This document shows positions 44,148 through 55,008 of a DNA stretch of 64,000 nucleotides, one piece after another. The notes beneath the pieces were generated by a model, which ran no database searches, was not told where the DNA came from, and saw nothing but the letters and a program-made list of their open reading frames with translations. The DNA comes from Reticulitermes speratus (taxonomy: Eukaryota > Arthropoda > Insecta > Blattodea > Rhinotermitidae). The stretch is from contig JAJKFL010000005.1 of NCBI GenBank assembly GCA_021186555.1, positions 49,693,635 through 49,757,634 on the forward strand, in the 5' to 3' direction. Each line of letters begins with the position of its first letter. Position 1 is the first letter of the stretch. Position numbers and translations under genes: made by a program.

Positions 44148-44473
44148 TATTTAATTGTAATACAGTTTAATGTGCTGCTGCAAGCGTTGCTTCATAAAAA
44201 TTTGAGCTTTTTCTCGCTCGAGGCAAGTTTAAACAAAAGAGCCCGAACGCGCCGTAACTGTTACGCCGTGCTTGTATTTCCACCTTGTTCAATGTTTGTC
44301 TCGTATTTTAGTGTAGAAACAGATGTTTAAACAGCAGAAACAGAGGTTACCTCTCGGTACGTGACATGTCGAAGGCCTGTCTTTAAGGGCTGTTCCATAC
44401 GTAAGATGTTTGAAGGCTAAGTGAATCGCACATTTGTGCGAATTCTGCAGTTTTCCTCACGTCTTCGTGTATG

Positions 44474-44480
44474 TATAAAT
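44474..44480 (+). promoter_or_regulatory. TATA box of the secreted 8-Cys protein gene
   Basis: TATAAAT lies 70-76 bases before the start codon at 44550, which would place transcription start at about 44505. Confidence 0.5.
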
Positions 44481-44549
44481 GAAGACACATCTGGAGCTTA
44501 ATTATTCAAGAAAGGAACGAGCCTACAGCCTAGAAGTCTTATAACTAAA

Positions 44550-47099
44550 ATGGATTCACGTGTTTTGTGTGCATTCTTATGCATTTCGTTTCTTTTCATC
44601 GCATATTCAGAGGTAAGTTTACAGCAGTAAAGGTAAAGTTTAAGTTCTTCCTAGAACGGGTCATAAAGGCCCAGAGGGGGAGTAGAGGCATAGCTCTGCT
44701 CTGTGCAACAGCACAGTACAGATATTTGTGTATTTAAAATACAAAAAAAAATCTGGTTTTGTAAATATGCTTAGTGATATAAAAAAAAAGGATTGGCTTG
44801 TCGTATAGCGCGTCTGATTCACGTTTATGATATTCACTTGTTTACCCACCATTGCTGTTGTTCTGGTTGACACTTTTGATGATTCATTCTGCCTTCTACG
44901 ACGTTAAGGATGGAAGGTTAAGAAGCTGTTGTATACTTTGGTAAAACCTCGCAATATATCCGCAATATCGACGGGTAGAAAACAATAATCTAAATATTAA
45001 ACTGAATTAAAACAGTTTTCAGAATGATATTTATGGTCTCTCCTGGACGTAAATTTCCGTGTAGAAGAGAAGCACCTATCGCTTGAATTTTATAAGTAGT
45101 TTAGTAGCTATTGAGTGAGTACAGAAACAAATGTAATTATTCGGGGGGAGAAATCTTAAAAAGTCTGAACATGTAATAGTCTTTCTTTTTTTTTCGGCTT
45201 TATACAGGGCATACACAAAAGAATGGTGCGGTTTTAAAAGTGAATAAAAAATTTATTTCTCACCTTACACGGGCACAACATACACCGTCAGCGGCGGCAA
45301 CTGTCCAAGTTTCTCATTTGGTAATTATAATCCTTCATTGTATGCACCCTGGGTCACACGACACACATCCACACGGTAATCAAACTCATCCCAGACCCGG
45401 TGTAGCATGTCCGCTGTAATGGCCTGCAGTGCATGCGTTATCCGATCACGAATTTCATGGATGGACGTGGGCAATGGTGGTACATAAACGCTGTCTTTAA
45501 CGAACCCCCAAAGAAAGAAATCGCACGGTGTAAGATCTGGCGAACGGGGTGGCCAAGGGAGAAGGTTCTTCTCTCCATTTGCAGCAGCACGTCCGATCCA
45601 GCGCTGTGGAAGAACACGATTGAGAAGCACTCGTACATTCCTGTGAAAATGGGGGGGAGCTCCGTCCAGTTGTAAAATGTAGCGCATGAGAAACTTGGAC
45701 AGTTGCCACCGCTGACGGTGTATATTGTGCCCGTGTAATGTGAGACATAAATTTTTTATTCATTTTTGAAACCGCACCATTCTTTTGTGTATGCCCTGTA
45801 TTTGAAAACTCTGCTGCTCATTTCCCTGTAAGCTTAGATAGCTGTAAGATAGCTTATTTAAGCTGAAACATGTAGAGGAATATACACTACAAAATAATAC
45901 AACATATATATTGTTTGTTAATATGCGCAATAAGTTGGAATTATATATAATAAATATTATGGTATTGTGACTGAGTGGTGTGTGGTTGAGTCTTCGGTAT
46001 TGCGGTGGCTATTGTATCGTTTTATCATAAAAAGAGTAAGGACGGATTAGAATGGAAAGTTGGCGGAATTGTGAATTGGAATGAGAAACTCGGGTCTCTT
46101 TGTCCACCACAGATATAACATGGACTGCACTGGTATCAGACTCGAGACTCCATGGTTATAGACCAGTCACATCCTGAAAACAGCGGCATCATATTCATCC
46201 GAAACTTCAGAAATTTATGCAAGGATTTTTATGTGCAAGTTAAGGCAATACCTTGCTCTGAAGGTCTAAGACTTACCTAAAAACGCACAGCTTCGCTATA
46301 TGATTTTTCAAAATTAAAAAAAAAAGTTTAGGAGTTTACGTAACTTTGAAATACTAGTAGGATAATAACTACAGATCCTTAGGTGGGTATTTTGACCATT
46401 ATGGACAACTGAACCTCAATATTCGTGCAGACTATTGAGGTTCAGTTATGCAGAAACAAGTTTGCCTGATATAGTTTTCTTGTGATATTCATATCGGCGA
46501 TAGTGCCTACTTGGGACTAATGTGGGGTTCGATATCCTCAGAAAGGGCCCGAAAACAGGCCTGGTGCCTGTAGATTACTGTCCTGCCATAAACGCTTGTA
46601 AAAGACAAGATATGCAACGAGGACCCTCTTTTCAAGATACCGTCCCCCAGAACTCTCTCTCTCGCGAATGTACGTCAGACGCGCTACGAGCCGAATTATT
46701 TCTCTGATTAAGTTACTAGAATCATAATATCAGAGACAATTATTTTAACAGTAATTTCAAAGTGACATTTTATCTGTTAACTTGCCTCATTATTCTGCAC
46801 AGGCGTCAGCAATTCCTACCAAAATAGCTACGGTCATCAAATCGTCTCCGAATCTTGAACTTGGACTGTGCAAAGACAAGATATCCAAGCTATTAATGTC
46901 TCATCTACGTCAGCACAAGAGGATGGCATCGCCTTGCGACGAGTACGACTGCAATTCTTATGAGTATTGTGGCGATTCTGGCTCTGAAAGTTTCTCTCCT
47001 CTTCATTTCCTACTTAAATGTCTGAAATTGAAGTCTAAAGTTTGGAAGATCCTACACGGACTGGTAGCGTCTTGTGTCCATGACTGTTCAGCGTGCTGA
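44550..47099 (+). CDS. Small secreted 8-cysteine protein, 2 exons
   Basis: Exon 1 (44550-44612) encodes a signal peptide, MDSRVLCAFLCISFLFIAYS-E, ending at GTAAGT. Exon 2 (46803-47099) follows a good acceptor (tattctgcacag) in the same phase and runs to TGA: 98 residues, 119 in all. The mature part has eight Cys (residues 44, 66, 71, 77, 94, 112, 116, 119), an acidic CDEYDC..YEYC stretch, a dibasic KR at 60-61 that could be a convertase site, and an amphipathic LKLKSKVWKILHGL segment. A TATA box (44474) and AATAAA (47240) flank it. I do not recognise the family: it could be a defence peptide, a peptide-hormone-like precursor or another extracellular Cys-rich protein. The intron holds a SINE fragment and a mariner-like element. 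The splice is predicted, not shown. Confidence 0.72.
44628..44703 (-). mobile_element. SINE family 2 fragment
   Basis: aaggtaaagtttaagttctt then cctagaacgg, and gcccagagggggagtagagg: only the tail-side third of the SINE is present, in the intron of the 8-Cys protein gene. Confidence 0.75.
45205..45798 (-). mobile_element. Mariner-like element, internally deleted, 594 bp
   Basis: TIRs begin CAGGGCATACACAAAAGAAT then GGTGCGGTTT and extend with few differences for about 115 bp; TA flanks both ends (45203-45204, 45799-45800). The interior keeps only the C-terminal half of a transposase. It is the probable source type for the 78-bp MITEs in this window. Confidence 0.9.
45325..45687 (-). pseudogene. 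Tc1/mariner-superfamily transposase, C-terminal half
   Basis: 120 codons on the minus strand: LQLDGAPPHFHRNVRVLLNR carries the second catalytic Asp, WPPRSPDLTPCDFFLWGFVK the third acidic residue; the tail DMLHRVWDEFDYRVDVCRVT is family-typical. The DNA-binding half and first Asp are missing, so this cannot be a working enzyme alone. Confidence 0.85.
46090..46170 (-). mobile_element. SINE-like remnant
   Basis: ctctttgtccaccacagata, then tggactgcactggtatcaga, then gactccatggttatagacca resembles 26610-26710. Weak, in the intron of the 8-Cys gene. Confidence 0.35.
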
Positions 47100-47239
47100 T
47101 GAAGTTATATCGACCAGATATAAATTAACACCCTGTTTTCTCTGACAAGGCCACACAGAAAAACGTGAGAAACACTGATATCCCTAGCGGCATTAGAAAT
47201 CGCAACCAACGGTTGAACCGATCCATACGCCGTCACTTT

Positions 47240-47245
47240 AATAAA
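47240..47245 (+). promoter_or_regulatory. Poly(A) signal of the 8-Cys protein gene
   Basis: AATAAA, 141 bases after the TGA at 47097-47099. Confidence 0.5.
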
Positions 47246-47447
47246 ACCTGTTATTTTGTATGATTGTGAAATTTGTTCTCTTATTTAGAGGGGAGAAAAT
47301 ATATTGAAGGTATTTCAGAACAGAATGTTATGAAACATACAGGATGATCTTTGTATTGTGTCTCTGAACGCGGCAGTTGTATCGCTTAGGAAGGGTGGAT
47401 GTGCCGGGATATCCAGCGACAGCTGCCTTGCTCGGAGACATTCTGTA

Positions 47448-47525
47448 CAAGGCATACACAAAATAATGGTGCGGTTTTGATAGTGTTCACTATTAAAACC
47501 GCACCATTCTTTTGTGTATGCCCTG
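47448..47525. mobile_element. 78-bp palindromic mariner-type MITE, copy 2
   Basis: TA-flanked palindrome, CAAGGCATACACAAAATAAT then GGTGCGGTTT; the left end is slightly mutated and the right end is intact. Confidence 0.88.
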
Positions 47526-47882
47526 TATATAGGCCTGTATTGTTGAAGCACTATAACGAGGAACTTTGAAAGTTATTATGATTTTAAGGCAAAATTAGGG
47601 GAGTTACAGTGGACTGAACATGTCGCTTGTATAGGAGGGACTGTTTGTGAACAAATAAATTTAGTGGGAAATATAAAACACCGAGACGTAGAAGGGATGT
47701 TATTAAAATGGGTAGATATGAGGATATGACTTCAGTTAAACTGGTTCAGGATCATTTCCGTAGATTTGTAACCTTCTTCTGTTAGAGCAGCAATTATTTT
47801 ATTGTTTTTATCTCAATTAGAAGCTGACTTTAAATCAATATAATTACTTACCTTGATTTCAGGCTTCCGCCGCGATGTTGAT

Positions 47883-48088
47883 GAAATCTGCGTCTTCTGG
47901 GGTATTACGCGAAGTCGTGTGGTAATTATTTACCGACGTTTCGGGACAACGTATCGGTCCCATCGTCACGGGTCAAGAGTCCGAGTGGGACTCTTGACCC
48001 GTGAGAATGGGACCGATACGATGTCCCGAAACGTCGGTACACAGTTACCATACGACGCCGCAAAATACCCCAGAAGACCGCAGATTTC
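47883..48088. repeat. Snap-back palindrome, family B copy 3
   Basis: Arms 47883-47982 and 47988-48088 around a 5-base centre. Both arms carry gggaccgatacg.., tgtcccgaaacgtcggtac or its inverse. The right arm reads GTGAGAA, stem, GAAACGTCGG, so the hammerhead-like core is degraded although the stems are intact. GC-richer than its surroundings. Confidence 0.8.
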
Positions 48089-48092
48089 AATA

Positions 48093-49471
48093 TAATTACT
48101 TATTTAAAAAGTATACCAATTATAGCAGTGAAAAAATTCTCACAAATTTCGTAGAGTTTAGAAATATATAAGTTATTCCCTGAAGGTCGGGATTTCGAAA
48201 CTTGTAAACTGTTTACTTCTGTTTATAGGAGGTCTCCGTCAGAATGCAGAGTGTAGAGCGTCCTTCGTCCACCAAACTGACATTTGAGTATGTCACCACA
48301 TGTCTGAACTCATCTTTGATGCAACAGTAGTTGCAATAGAGGGGGAAAACACTAATTTTCTTCCCTGTTTTTTTTCTAATATTGGCACTGGAAGCTTTCC
48401 AGTGGTCATTTAACATTTCGTCACTTTAAATGCAACTAGCAAATATCTGAGGCCTTCAAGACGTTTCAGTTTTAATGTAGTTACTGTCTTGAGTGGCACA
48501 GTGTTCAGTATTTACATGTTTGTAGACACACGAAAGGAAGTAGCCGTTGCAATACCACGGAGTAGCAAGACAGATTTTATTGTAAATGCGTATGCAAATA
48601 TATTGTTGAAAAACAACCAAAATCACAAAGTATCCATCAGTCGTTTTTGTGTTAGGTATAATTACAATACGTAATGATAAATGAACATTATCCTGAATAA
48701 TTAAGGTGACTTAAAGGCTTAAAACTGTTATTGTTATGCACGGTTTAAGGCTTCATAAATTCACTTCCAGAGATAGGTGTGTTTTCTCCCCTAGTACTTC
48801 CACTATTTAAGTTCCTATATTATTATAGAAAAATGGTATTGGAATTTGTTAAATGTTAAACATATTTATTTCCATTGTATATAGATTTTAAGGAATTTTA
48901 TATCCGTAATAAACTGTAAATATTTTGGAAAAAATAAAACTTTAATTTAACCTATCCTAATTTGATGTACTTTCGTGGTTTGACCCGCAGAGAGTTCTGT
49001 GGAAGAATTTAAATGTGGGTAGTTTCTTCAAGATCCACTTTTGTTTTGCTGGCATCTTAATTCGAAACGCGTGAGAAGTACTGGTCTAAGATATTTTACC
49101 ATTTGAAGCCTACTGGTTACTTTAAGTACCGCCAGGTTTAACACTAGAAACTCTGCATTTTCCCCACACAGTGCATTTATGTACTGCTTATATGTCTTAC
49201 ACTAAACCGCAATTATTTCCGTATGCAGCATTAAGTAGTTGGTCCATCTTAATGAAGCAATATGTGTTCCCTGTAAGGTACGAACTGAGCTCTATGTATA
49301 ATGTAGATTCATTCCAGTTTTCAAAGGGCTAATATGCACAGAGCTTAGAGATTTGGCCCAGCTACCATATTCAGACAGCTTGTTGTCACAGTAAAAGTCT
49401 TTTCTTTTAGTGGTTAGCCTTGCCTTGTCTTTCGAAAGGTTTAAGGTTTAATCGCGTCTACTGCTACTAAT
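48093..49471. other. Non-coding flank of the BEL/Pao insertion
   Basis: AT-rich with short frames only. The part 49140-49330 (actctgcattttccccacac then agtgcatttatgt, later attatttccgtatgcagcat) is an old interspersed repeat also present at 59680-59870. Confidence 0.45.
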
Positions 49472-49476
49472 ATCTA

Positions 49477-49606
49477 TGTTATTCACAAACAACCGTGTTG
49501 TAGCTTACACGCCATATTTATTCTAAGAAGTTAAAGGGTACAGACATAACACTAAGAAAAGGTATAGTCCAAAGAGTTTCAATAGAAAGATATTTAATTC
49601 CCAACA
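49477..49606 (-). repeat. 3' LTR of the BEL/Pao element
   Basis: 130 bp, TG...CA, identical to 57879-58008. The polyprotein frame runs a few bases into it. Confidence 0.92.
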
Positions 49607-52600
49607 TCCTCCCCACCCTGGTCAACCTCCAGAGGGATGACCAGTTGAACTGGGCGGGATATCGTGGACCCCTCCGATGTTCGAAGAATGACAGTTCGGA
49701 TCCTGCCATCCCTTCCTTCTCGAAGGCCTTCTATACGCGCCTTTTTCCACATATGGCGTGGGCGCGTATCCTCCTGAAGAAGGACGACATCCCCTAGTCT
49801 GAGGCTCGATGAACCTCTCTGCGGCTGGCGGACTTCATGGAAACTCTTCAGCTGAGTGAGGTATTCCCTCTTCCATCTTCTCCAGAAGTCTTCCGTTATC
49901 TTTTGTTGTCGTCTGAATTCCTTCGCTAAATCCCTCCTAGCTGCCGGTTCTGGCCCTGTTGGCAGCGCAGTGAGACGTTCCCCAACCAGAAAGTGCGCAG
50001 GCGTCAGTACGTCAGTAATTGCCTCGTCCTGAGAGATTGGTCTGGAGTTGAGTGCGGCTTCTATGCTGACCAGGATGGTGTTAAGGCCTTCTTCATCCAC
50101 CTGCGACCGTCCCAACACCTTTCGCAAGCAGCGTTTTGTGGATCCAATCATTCTCTCCCACCATCCTCCCCACCAAGCCGCACGTGGAACTATAAATTTC
50201 CAGGTCACCCCATGCTGAGCGAGGTACTGGTGTGTCTTACTTGCTGTGAGGGCTAGCCAAAGTTCCTTCAGCTCTCTATTCGAGGCATGGAAGGTAGTGG
50301 CATTGTCCGAATAGATAGTGTTTGGCAGCCCTCGTCTTCCCACAAATCTCTCTAGTGCTAGTAAAAATCTGTCTGTGGACATATCTGAGCAGAGTTCTAA
50401 ATGCAGGGCTCTTGTTGTTGCGCATGTAAATAGGACAATGTATGATTTCTTCGTAGTTTGTCCTTGTTTCACATACAGTGGACCAGCGAAGTCGATGCCT
50501 GTGACTGTGAACGGTTTGAGTGTTGAAACACGTTCCGCTGGTAACGGAGCCTCTGTTTCTTGAGCAAAGTGATTTCTTGACATCTTGCAGGGAAGACAAC
50601 GGTGCAGGACGTGTTTGATCGCCTGTCGGGCTCTGAGTATCCAAAACTCGGATCTGAGTTCTGACAAGACGATGCGAACTCCGAGGTGGTGTAGGCGAAT
50701 GTGTGTCTGCTGTATGAGCAGTCGAGAAAAGTGGTGTTGTCCGTCGAGGAGAATTGGATGACGCTGCTCTCTGGATAGTTCCGCAAACTGCAGACGTCCG
50801 CCGAGACGAACAAGTCCGTCGTCCAAGAATGGATTGAAGCGTGCTATCTTAGATCCTTCTGGCAGTGGCGAGCTGTTAAGGAGCGCGTCTAGTTCCATGG
50901 TGAAATGTTCTCTTTGAACAACATGCAACCAGTAGAGGCGCGCGTTTGCTAGCTCCGAAGCTGTCAATTCACCGGAAGTTCTCTCCTTCTGCATTATATT
51001 CTGTTTGAAGCGAAGTACCCACGCTGTAATTCGGAGTAATTTCCAGTAGGAACTGTACCGTGTAGCGTCTAGAAGAGGAGTCGGTGTTTTCACCGTGAGG
51101 ACCTGATGAGCCAGTTTCCTTGCTTCAGGCAAAGGAGTGTCCGTTGTAGATGTATGGAGTGGCCATTGATGCGGAGGCTTTGACAGCCAAGAAGGGCCAT
51201 GCCACCATATATCAGAATTCTTCAGTTTGTCTGCTGTTAAACCTCTTGAGAGAAGATCAGCTGGGTTCTCCTCCCCAGGGCAGTGTCTCCATTGTGATGG
51301 ATTCGTATGATTCTGAATCTCGGTGACACGGTTGGACACGAAAGGCTTCCATCGATTGGGGTCGTGGCGTATCCAGCCTAAGGTTACAGTTGAATCGGTC
51401 CATAGTATTGCGTCTCTGACATCGACATTTGTAGCTTCATGGAAGTAGCGTAGCAGTCTTGACCCAAGTAGTGCTCCCAGAAGCTCTAGTCGCGGTAGTG
51501 TGACCCTTTTAACAGGAGCAAGCCTGTTCTTACTACAAACTAAGTGGACAGAATGATTGTTGCAAGTGGGGGTGCGAACATAGAGAACCGCTCCATATGC
51601 TCGTTCTGAGGCATCGCAGAATACATGGATTTCATAACTGTCTTTATCTGAAGTACCAACCCATCGGGGAATGAGTATATCAGATGATGAGGGCAGAGTT
51701 GCTACCCATCTATGCCATCGTGTGCCAAGATCGGGTGGCAAGATCTCATCCCATTCCATACCTCTAGACCAGGTGTCCTGGAAAAGAGTTTTTGCTATGA
51801 GAGATACGGGTGACAGCAAACCCAGTGGATCGTAAAATCGGGCAGTGGCTTGCAGTAGCTGTCTCTTGGTTGCAGGACCATCCCTAATATTGTTCGTGAC
51901 GTTTTTATGATCCACAGTGAACGTGTCAGTTTGTGTGTTCCAATGTGTTCCTAATACCTGCGTTTCCGTATTGATTACTAGACCATCTGTCTTCCATAGT
52001 TCCATCAATAGCTCTGAGTTCGTAGCCCATTTTGCCATAGGTAGGCTGATTCGTCCCATGAGCGAAGTCACTTCATGGTACAGGTTGATCACTCCGTCGT
52101 CGTCCTGGGCACCAGCTGCGAAGTCATCCATGTACATATTCTTATCAACAAGGGACGCAGCTTGAGGAAACACAGTCTTGTACATTATAGCAAGTTCTCG
52201 CAGCGTGGCAGACAGGAGGAAGGGGCTGCAGGTAAGTCCGAATGGAAGTCTAGTGAAGCGATACGTGATCCGATCACTGGTTGTGATGTAGTTTCCTTCC
52301 TGGTCCAAGATTACTCGATACCACATGAACCTTGTAAGATCCCTGTGTTTTCGATGTAATACTAATTGCAAGAATGCCTGGCTGATGTCTCCAATCAAGG
52401 CAACAGGGTACAGTCGAAATCGTAATAATATTGCGAATACATCTGGGAGAAGGTTCGGACCCATTTCCAGAGAGTCATTAAGGGAAGGTGCATTGTTCTC
52501 ATGCGATGAACCGTCAAAAACGATTCTCCATTTTGTAGTTCCGAGCCTTTCCTTCTTTACTGCATGATGGGGCAGGTAAAACATTTCGCGAGAGTCCTCT

Positions 52601-54795
52601 TCAGGTGGGGCGACTTCTACGTGTACCTTTCTAATGTGGTCCAACATCTGTGTTTGGTAAATTTGTTTCAGATTACCGTTCTTTTCCAATTTCTTCTCTA
52701 ACGAGAGGAATCTCTTCTCCGCTTCGTGACGATTGTTCGGTACAGTGATGTTCTCTTTCCTGGGAAACGAAACCACTCTTCTCTGATCCTCGAGACAGAA
52801 TGTGGCAGCAAAATCTTGAAGTAAAGCCGAATCCTTGAGGCTCGGGGCCTTGTCTTGGTTTTCCATAATGCCTATGGTTTCCAAGTCCCAGAAGCGTCTT
52901 AAGATGTCTTCAGATGGCGATGATGTATTTAGTTTCACATAGTTGACCATTACAGAATTTACTGTGATGCCGGATCTACTTCCGCTAAGTATCCAACCCA
53001 ATTTAGATGGAAGTAGCACGACGGATGACGTGAGACGGATTGGCGAAGAGTCCTTAACAATTTTCCAATAGTTATCTCCTCCTATAAGGATCTCGATGGG
53101 AAGGTCTTCCGACTCATTCTTGGGGTCAGCTAACTGGAGTTTACGCGTGTGACTCAGTATCCTCACATCGTGGGGTACAGTCGGGTGTGGAGCAAAGGAG
53201 TGAAAGCTCTCGAATGCAGTAAGAGTAATGATAGAGTTTGTCAAGATCCCTTTCATATCAAACCGGACAAATCGGCGTTGTCTTGAAGTGGTAGAGGGCG
53301 TCTCGAATGCACTGACACGTAGGTCGCGACACTCCATCACGTCTAGTTTCAAGTCGTCTATAATGGACTTAGCAATAAAACTGGACTGGCTCCCACTGTC
53401 CAACACGCAGCGAGAAAGTTTGCTTAGTCCTGTAGGTCCTGTGACCCATACTCGCGCAGTTTGTAAGTAAGTAAAGTCTGGGGATATGACATCTATCTTG
53501 CCGACTGAAGTAGAGGCGAGCTGATTTACCGGGGAAACAGTACTCTCCGTCTCAATACAAATAGCTCTATGATGGTTCCTCTTGCATCTTAAACATGAGG
53601 CCTTGCCCTTCTTACTGCAGTTTCTAGCGCTATGTCCCCGATTTAAGCATAAGAAACAGCGGTTAGCTGCCTTCAGTCTCTCAATACGATCATGACCATC
53701 GCTCACCGTCTTACAGTCTTGGGCCCAATGAGAGCGGGATTCGCAGAAGACACAAAATGGTTTGATTTCTCTTTTACCCATCCGTGTGGTTTTGGCGTGT
53801 TTGGAATTAATGTGAAGCGTTGCTGCTGTGGGCATGAAGTTGGGAGTGCATTGAGGTTCTCCGCGGATCTTCTGCGCAGTAAGAACCCCATCCACCTCCT
53901 CTCCCAGGAATGCCATCAGTTTTATTACATCTCCTTCCGAAAGTCCCTGCCTTTTAACATGGACGATCCATCTTTGACACATATCTGGAGGGAAGGCACG
54001 AAGTATCTTGGGAGTTAGAACCCTACCGTACCCGCCAACATCCTCTTCCAGAGCGCGGAGCGCTTGAATACGACGGTTACATTCCAGGAATGTAGTGTTC
54101 AGTTCTTCAGGCGTTGCAGAGTGAATAGGTCTTAGCTCCTCTAAATAGTCCAGATGTGCCTGTATAATGCGGTTACGGTCACCATAGCGAGTGTGAAGGA
54201 TCTTCTTTGTCTCCTCATATGTACTGGCAGTTATGGCAATTCCGTCCACTAGCATCTTCGGTTCGCCTTCCAGATACCCTCGTAAGAACACGTGTTTGTT
54301 TATGGTAGAGAGGGACGGATCTTTGTCAATGGATGATTCATACTGTTCCCAAAAGCGGGACCACGTTTCAACGTCCCCGGCGAACGGCTCGAGCTTGATG
54401 GGAGGGAGTTTCAAGGAGTGAGTGACTGCTGGAGAAGTGTAGGTTTGTTGCGGCTGAGTAACGCTTAACTCGGATGTTGAGGCTGCAAGTTGGCTGTCTA
54501 TTCTCCGTGTAGCCTTCTGAATTGCGCGTTTTATCTTGTCAACATATTCTTCACAATTCTCCACATCTGCTTCATATTCACTGTCCGACAGTAGGTCGTG
54601 AATGGCGTCATCCAAGACGATGAGTCTATCCAAGGTGTCTTGAAGGCGACCTCGGAAGTGTTCGAAATCGTCTATGGAACTGTCCTCAGTAAGTCCAGAA
54701 ATGGCAGTGGAAAATCTCGTAGCGTTGGCTCTCTCTCTGGTACGTTTTCTCTTTAAATTATGTAGGGTTGTAGCTGGATCTGCTGCACTGGACAT
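49594..54795 (-). CDS. BEL/Pao gag-pol polyprotein (element fossil)
   Basis: A single open frame of 1733 codons. Order of parts from the N-terminus: coiled gag-like region with the DUF1759-type domain, CCHC zinc knuckles, a retropepsin-like protease region, reverse transcriptase, RNase H, a zinc-binding H2C2 region, integrase core and a C-terminal DUF5641-type domain. This is the standard BEL/Pao layout, with protease, RT, RNase H and integrase in one reading frame with gag. The frame looks whole. I treat it as an element gene, not a host gene. Confidence 0.95.
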   Translation of the reverse strand: MSSAADPATTLHNLKRKRTRERANATRFSTAISGLTEDSSIDDFEHFRGRLQDTLDRLIVLDDAIHDLLSDSEYEADVENCEEYVDKIKRAIQKATRRIDSQLAASTSELSVTQPQQTYTSPAVTHSLKLPPIKLEPFAGDVETWSRFWEQYESSIDKDPSLSTINKHVFLRGYLEGEPKMLVDGIAITASTYEETKKILHTRYGDRNRIIQAHLDYLEELRPIHSATPEELNTTFLECNRRIQALRALEEDVGGYGRVLTPKILRAFPPDMCQRWIVHVKRQGLSEGDVIKLMAFLGEEVDGVLTAQKIRGEPQCTPNFMPTAATLHINSKHAKTTRMGKREIKPFCVFCESRSHWAQDCKTVSDGHDRIERLKAANRCFLCLNRGHSARNCSKKGKASCLRCKRNHHRAICIETESTVSPVNQLASTSVGKIDVISPDFTYLQTARVWVTGPTGLSKLSRCVLDSGSQSSFIAKSIIDDLKLDVMECRDLRVSAFETPSTTSRQRRFVRFDMKGILTNSIITLTAFESFHSFAPHPTVPHDVRILSHTRKLQLADPKNESEDLPIEILIGGDNYWKIVKDSSPIRLTSSVVLLPSKLGWILSGSRSGITVNSVMVNYVKLNTSSPSEDILRRFWDLETIGIMENQDKAPSLKDSALLQDFAATFCLEDQRRVVSFPRKENITVPNNRHEAEKRFLSLEKKLEKNGNLKQIYQTQMLDHIRKVHVEVAPPEEDSREMFYLPHHAVKKERLGTTKWRIVFDGSSHENNAPSLNDSLEMGPNLLPDVFAILLRFRLYPVALIGDISQAFLQLVLHRKHRDLTRFMWYRVILDQEGNYITTSDRITYRFTRLPFGLTCSPFLLSATLRELAIMYKTVFPQAASLVDKNMYMDDFAAGAQDDDGVINLYHEVTSLMGRISLPMAKWATNSELLMELWKTDGLVINTETQVLGTHWNTQTDTFTVDHKNVTNNIRDGPATKRQLLQATARFYDPLGLLSPVSLIAKTLFQDTWSRGMEWDEILPPDLGTRWHRWVATLPSSSDILIPRWVGTSDKDSYEIHVFCDASERAYGAVLYVRTPTCNNHSVHLVCSKNRLAPVKRVTLPRLELLGALLGSRLLRYFHEATNVDVRDAILWTDSTVTLGWIRHDPNRWKPFVSNRVTEIQNHTNPSQWRHCPGEENPADLLSRGLTADKLKNSDIWWHGPSWLSKPPHQWPLHTSTTDTPLPEARKLAHQVLTVKTPTPLLDATRYSSYWKLLRITAWVLRFKQNIMQKERTSGELTASELANARLYWLHVVQREHFTMELDALLNSSPLPEGSKIARFNPFLDDGLVRLGGRLQFAELSREQRHPILLDGQHHFSRLLIQQTHIRLHHLGVRIVLSELRSEFWILRARQAIKHVLHRCLPCKMSRNHFAQETEAPLPAERVSTLKPFTVTGIDFAGPLYVKQGQTTKKSYIVLFTCATTRALHLELCSDMSTDRFLLALERFVGRRGLPNTIYSDNATTFHASNRELKELWLALTASKTHQYLAQHGVTWKFIVPRAAWWGGWWERMIGSTKRCLRKVLGRSQVDEEGLNTILVSIEAALNSRPISQDEAITDVLTPAHFLVGERLTALPTGPEPAARRDLAKEFRRQQKITEDFWRRWKREYLTQLKSFHEVRQPQRGSSSLRLGDVVLLQEDTRPRHMWKKARIEGLREGRDGRIRTVILRTSEGSTISRPVQLVIPLEVDQGGEDVGN

Positions 54796-55008
54796 TATTA
54801 ATTATTTAAATTTATAAATGTCCCCTTATATTCAAATTCGCGGTAAGGCGAATATCGCCGGTCCTTCTAGGATCACAAGGCACAGGTAGAGGGCATCAGT
54901 GTTGTCGGTGACCTGTATTACCGACCGAGCCTCCAGTGCTTGTCACAAATAGTTTTCGACTTGACCGAAGGTGGCGCTTATTTTTTATTACACCAAAAGA
55001 AAGCTTAA

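Noticed and set aside
47853-48095. 80-aa frame over the palindrome
   Set aside because: Part of the family B snap-back; the same peptide fragments (RRFGTTYRSH) appear wherever the palindrome does.
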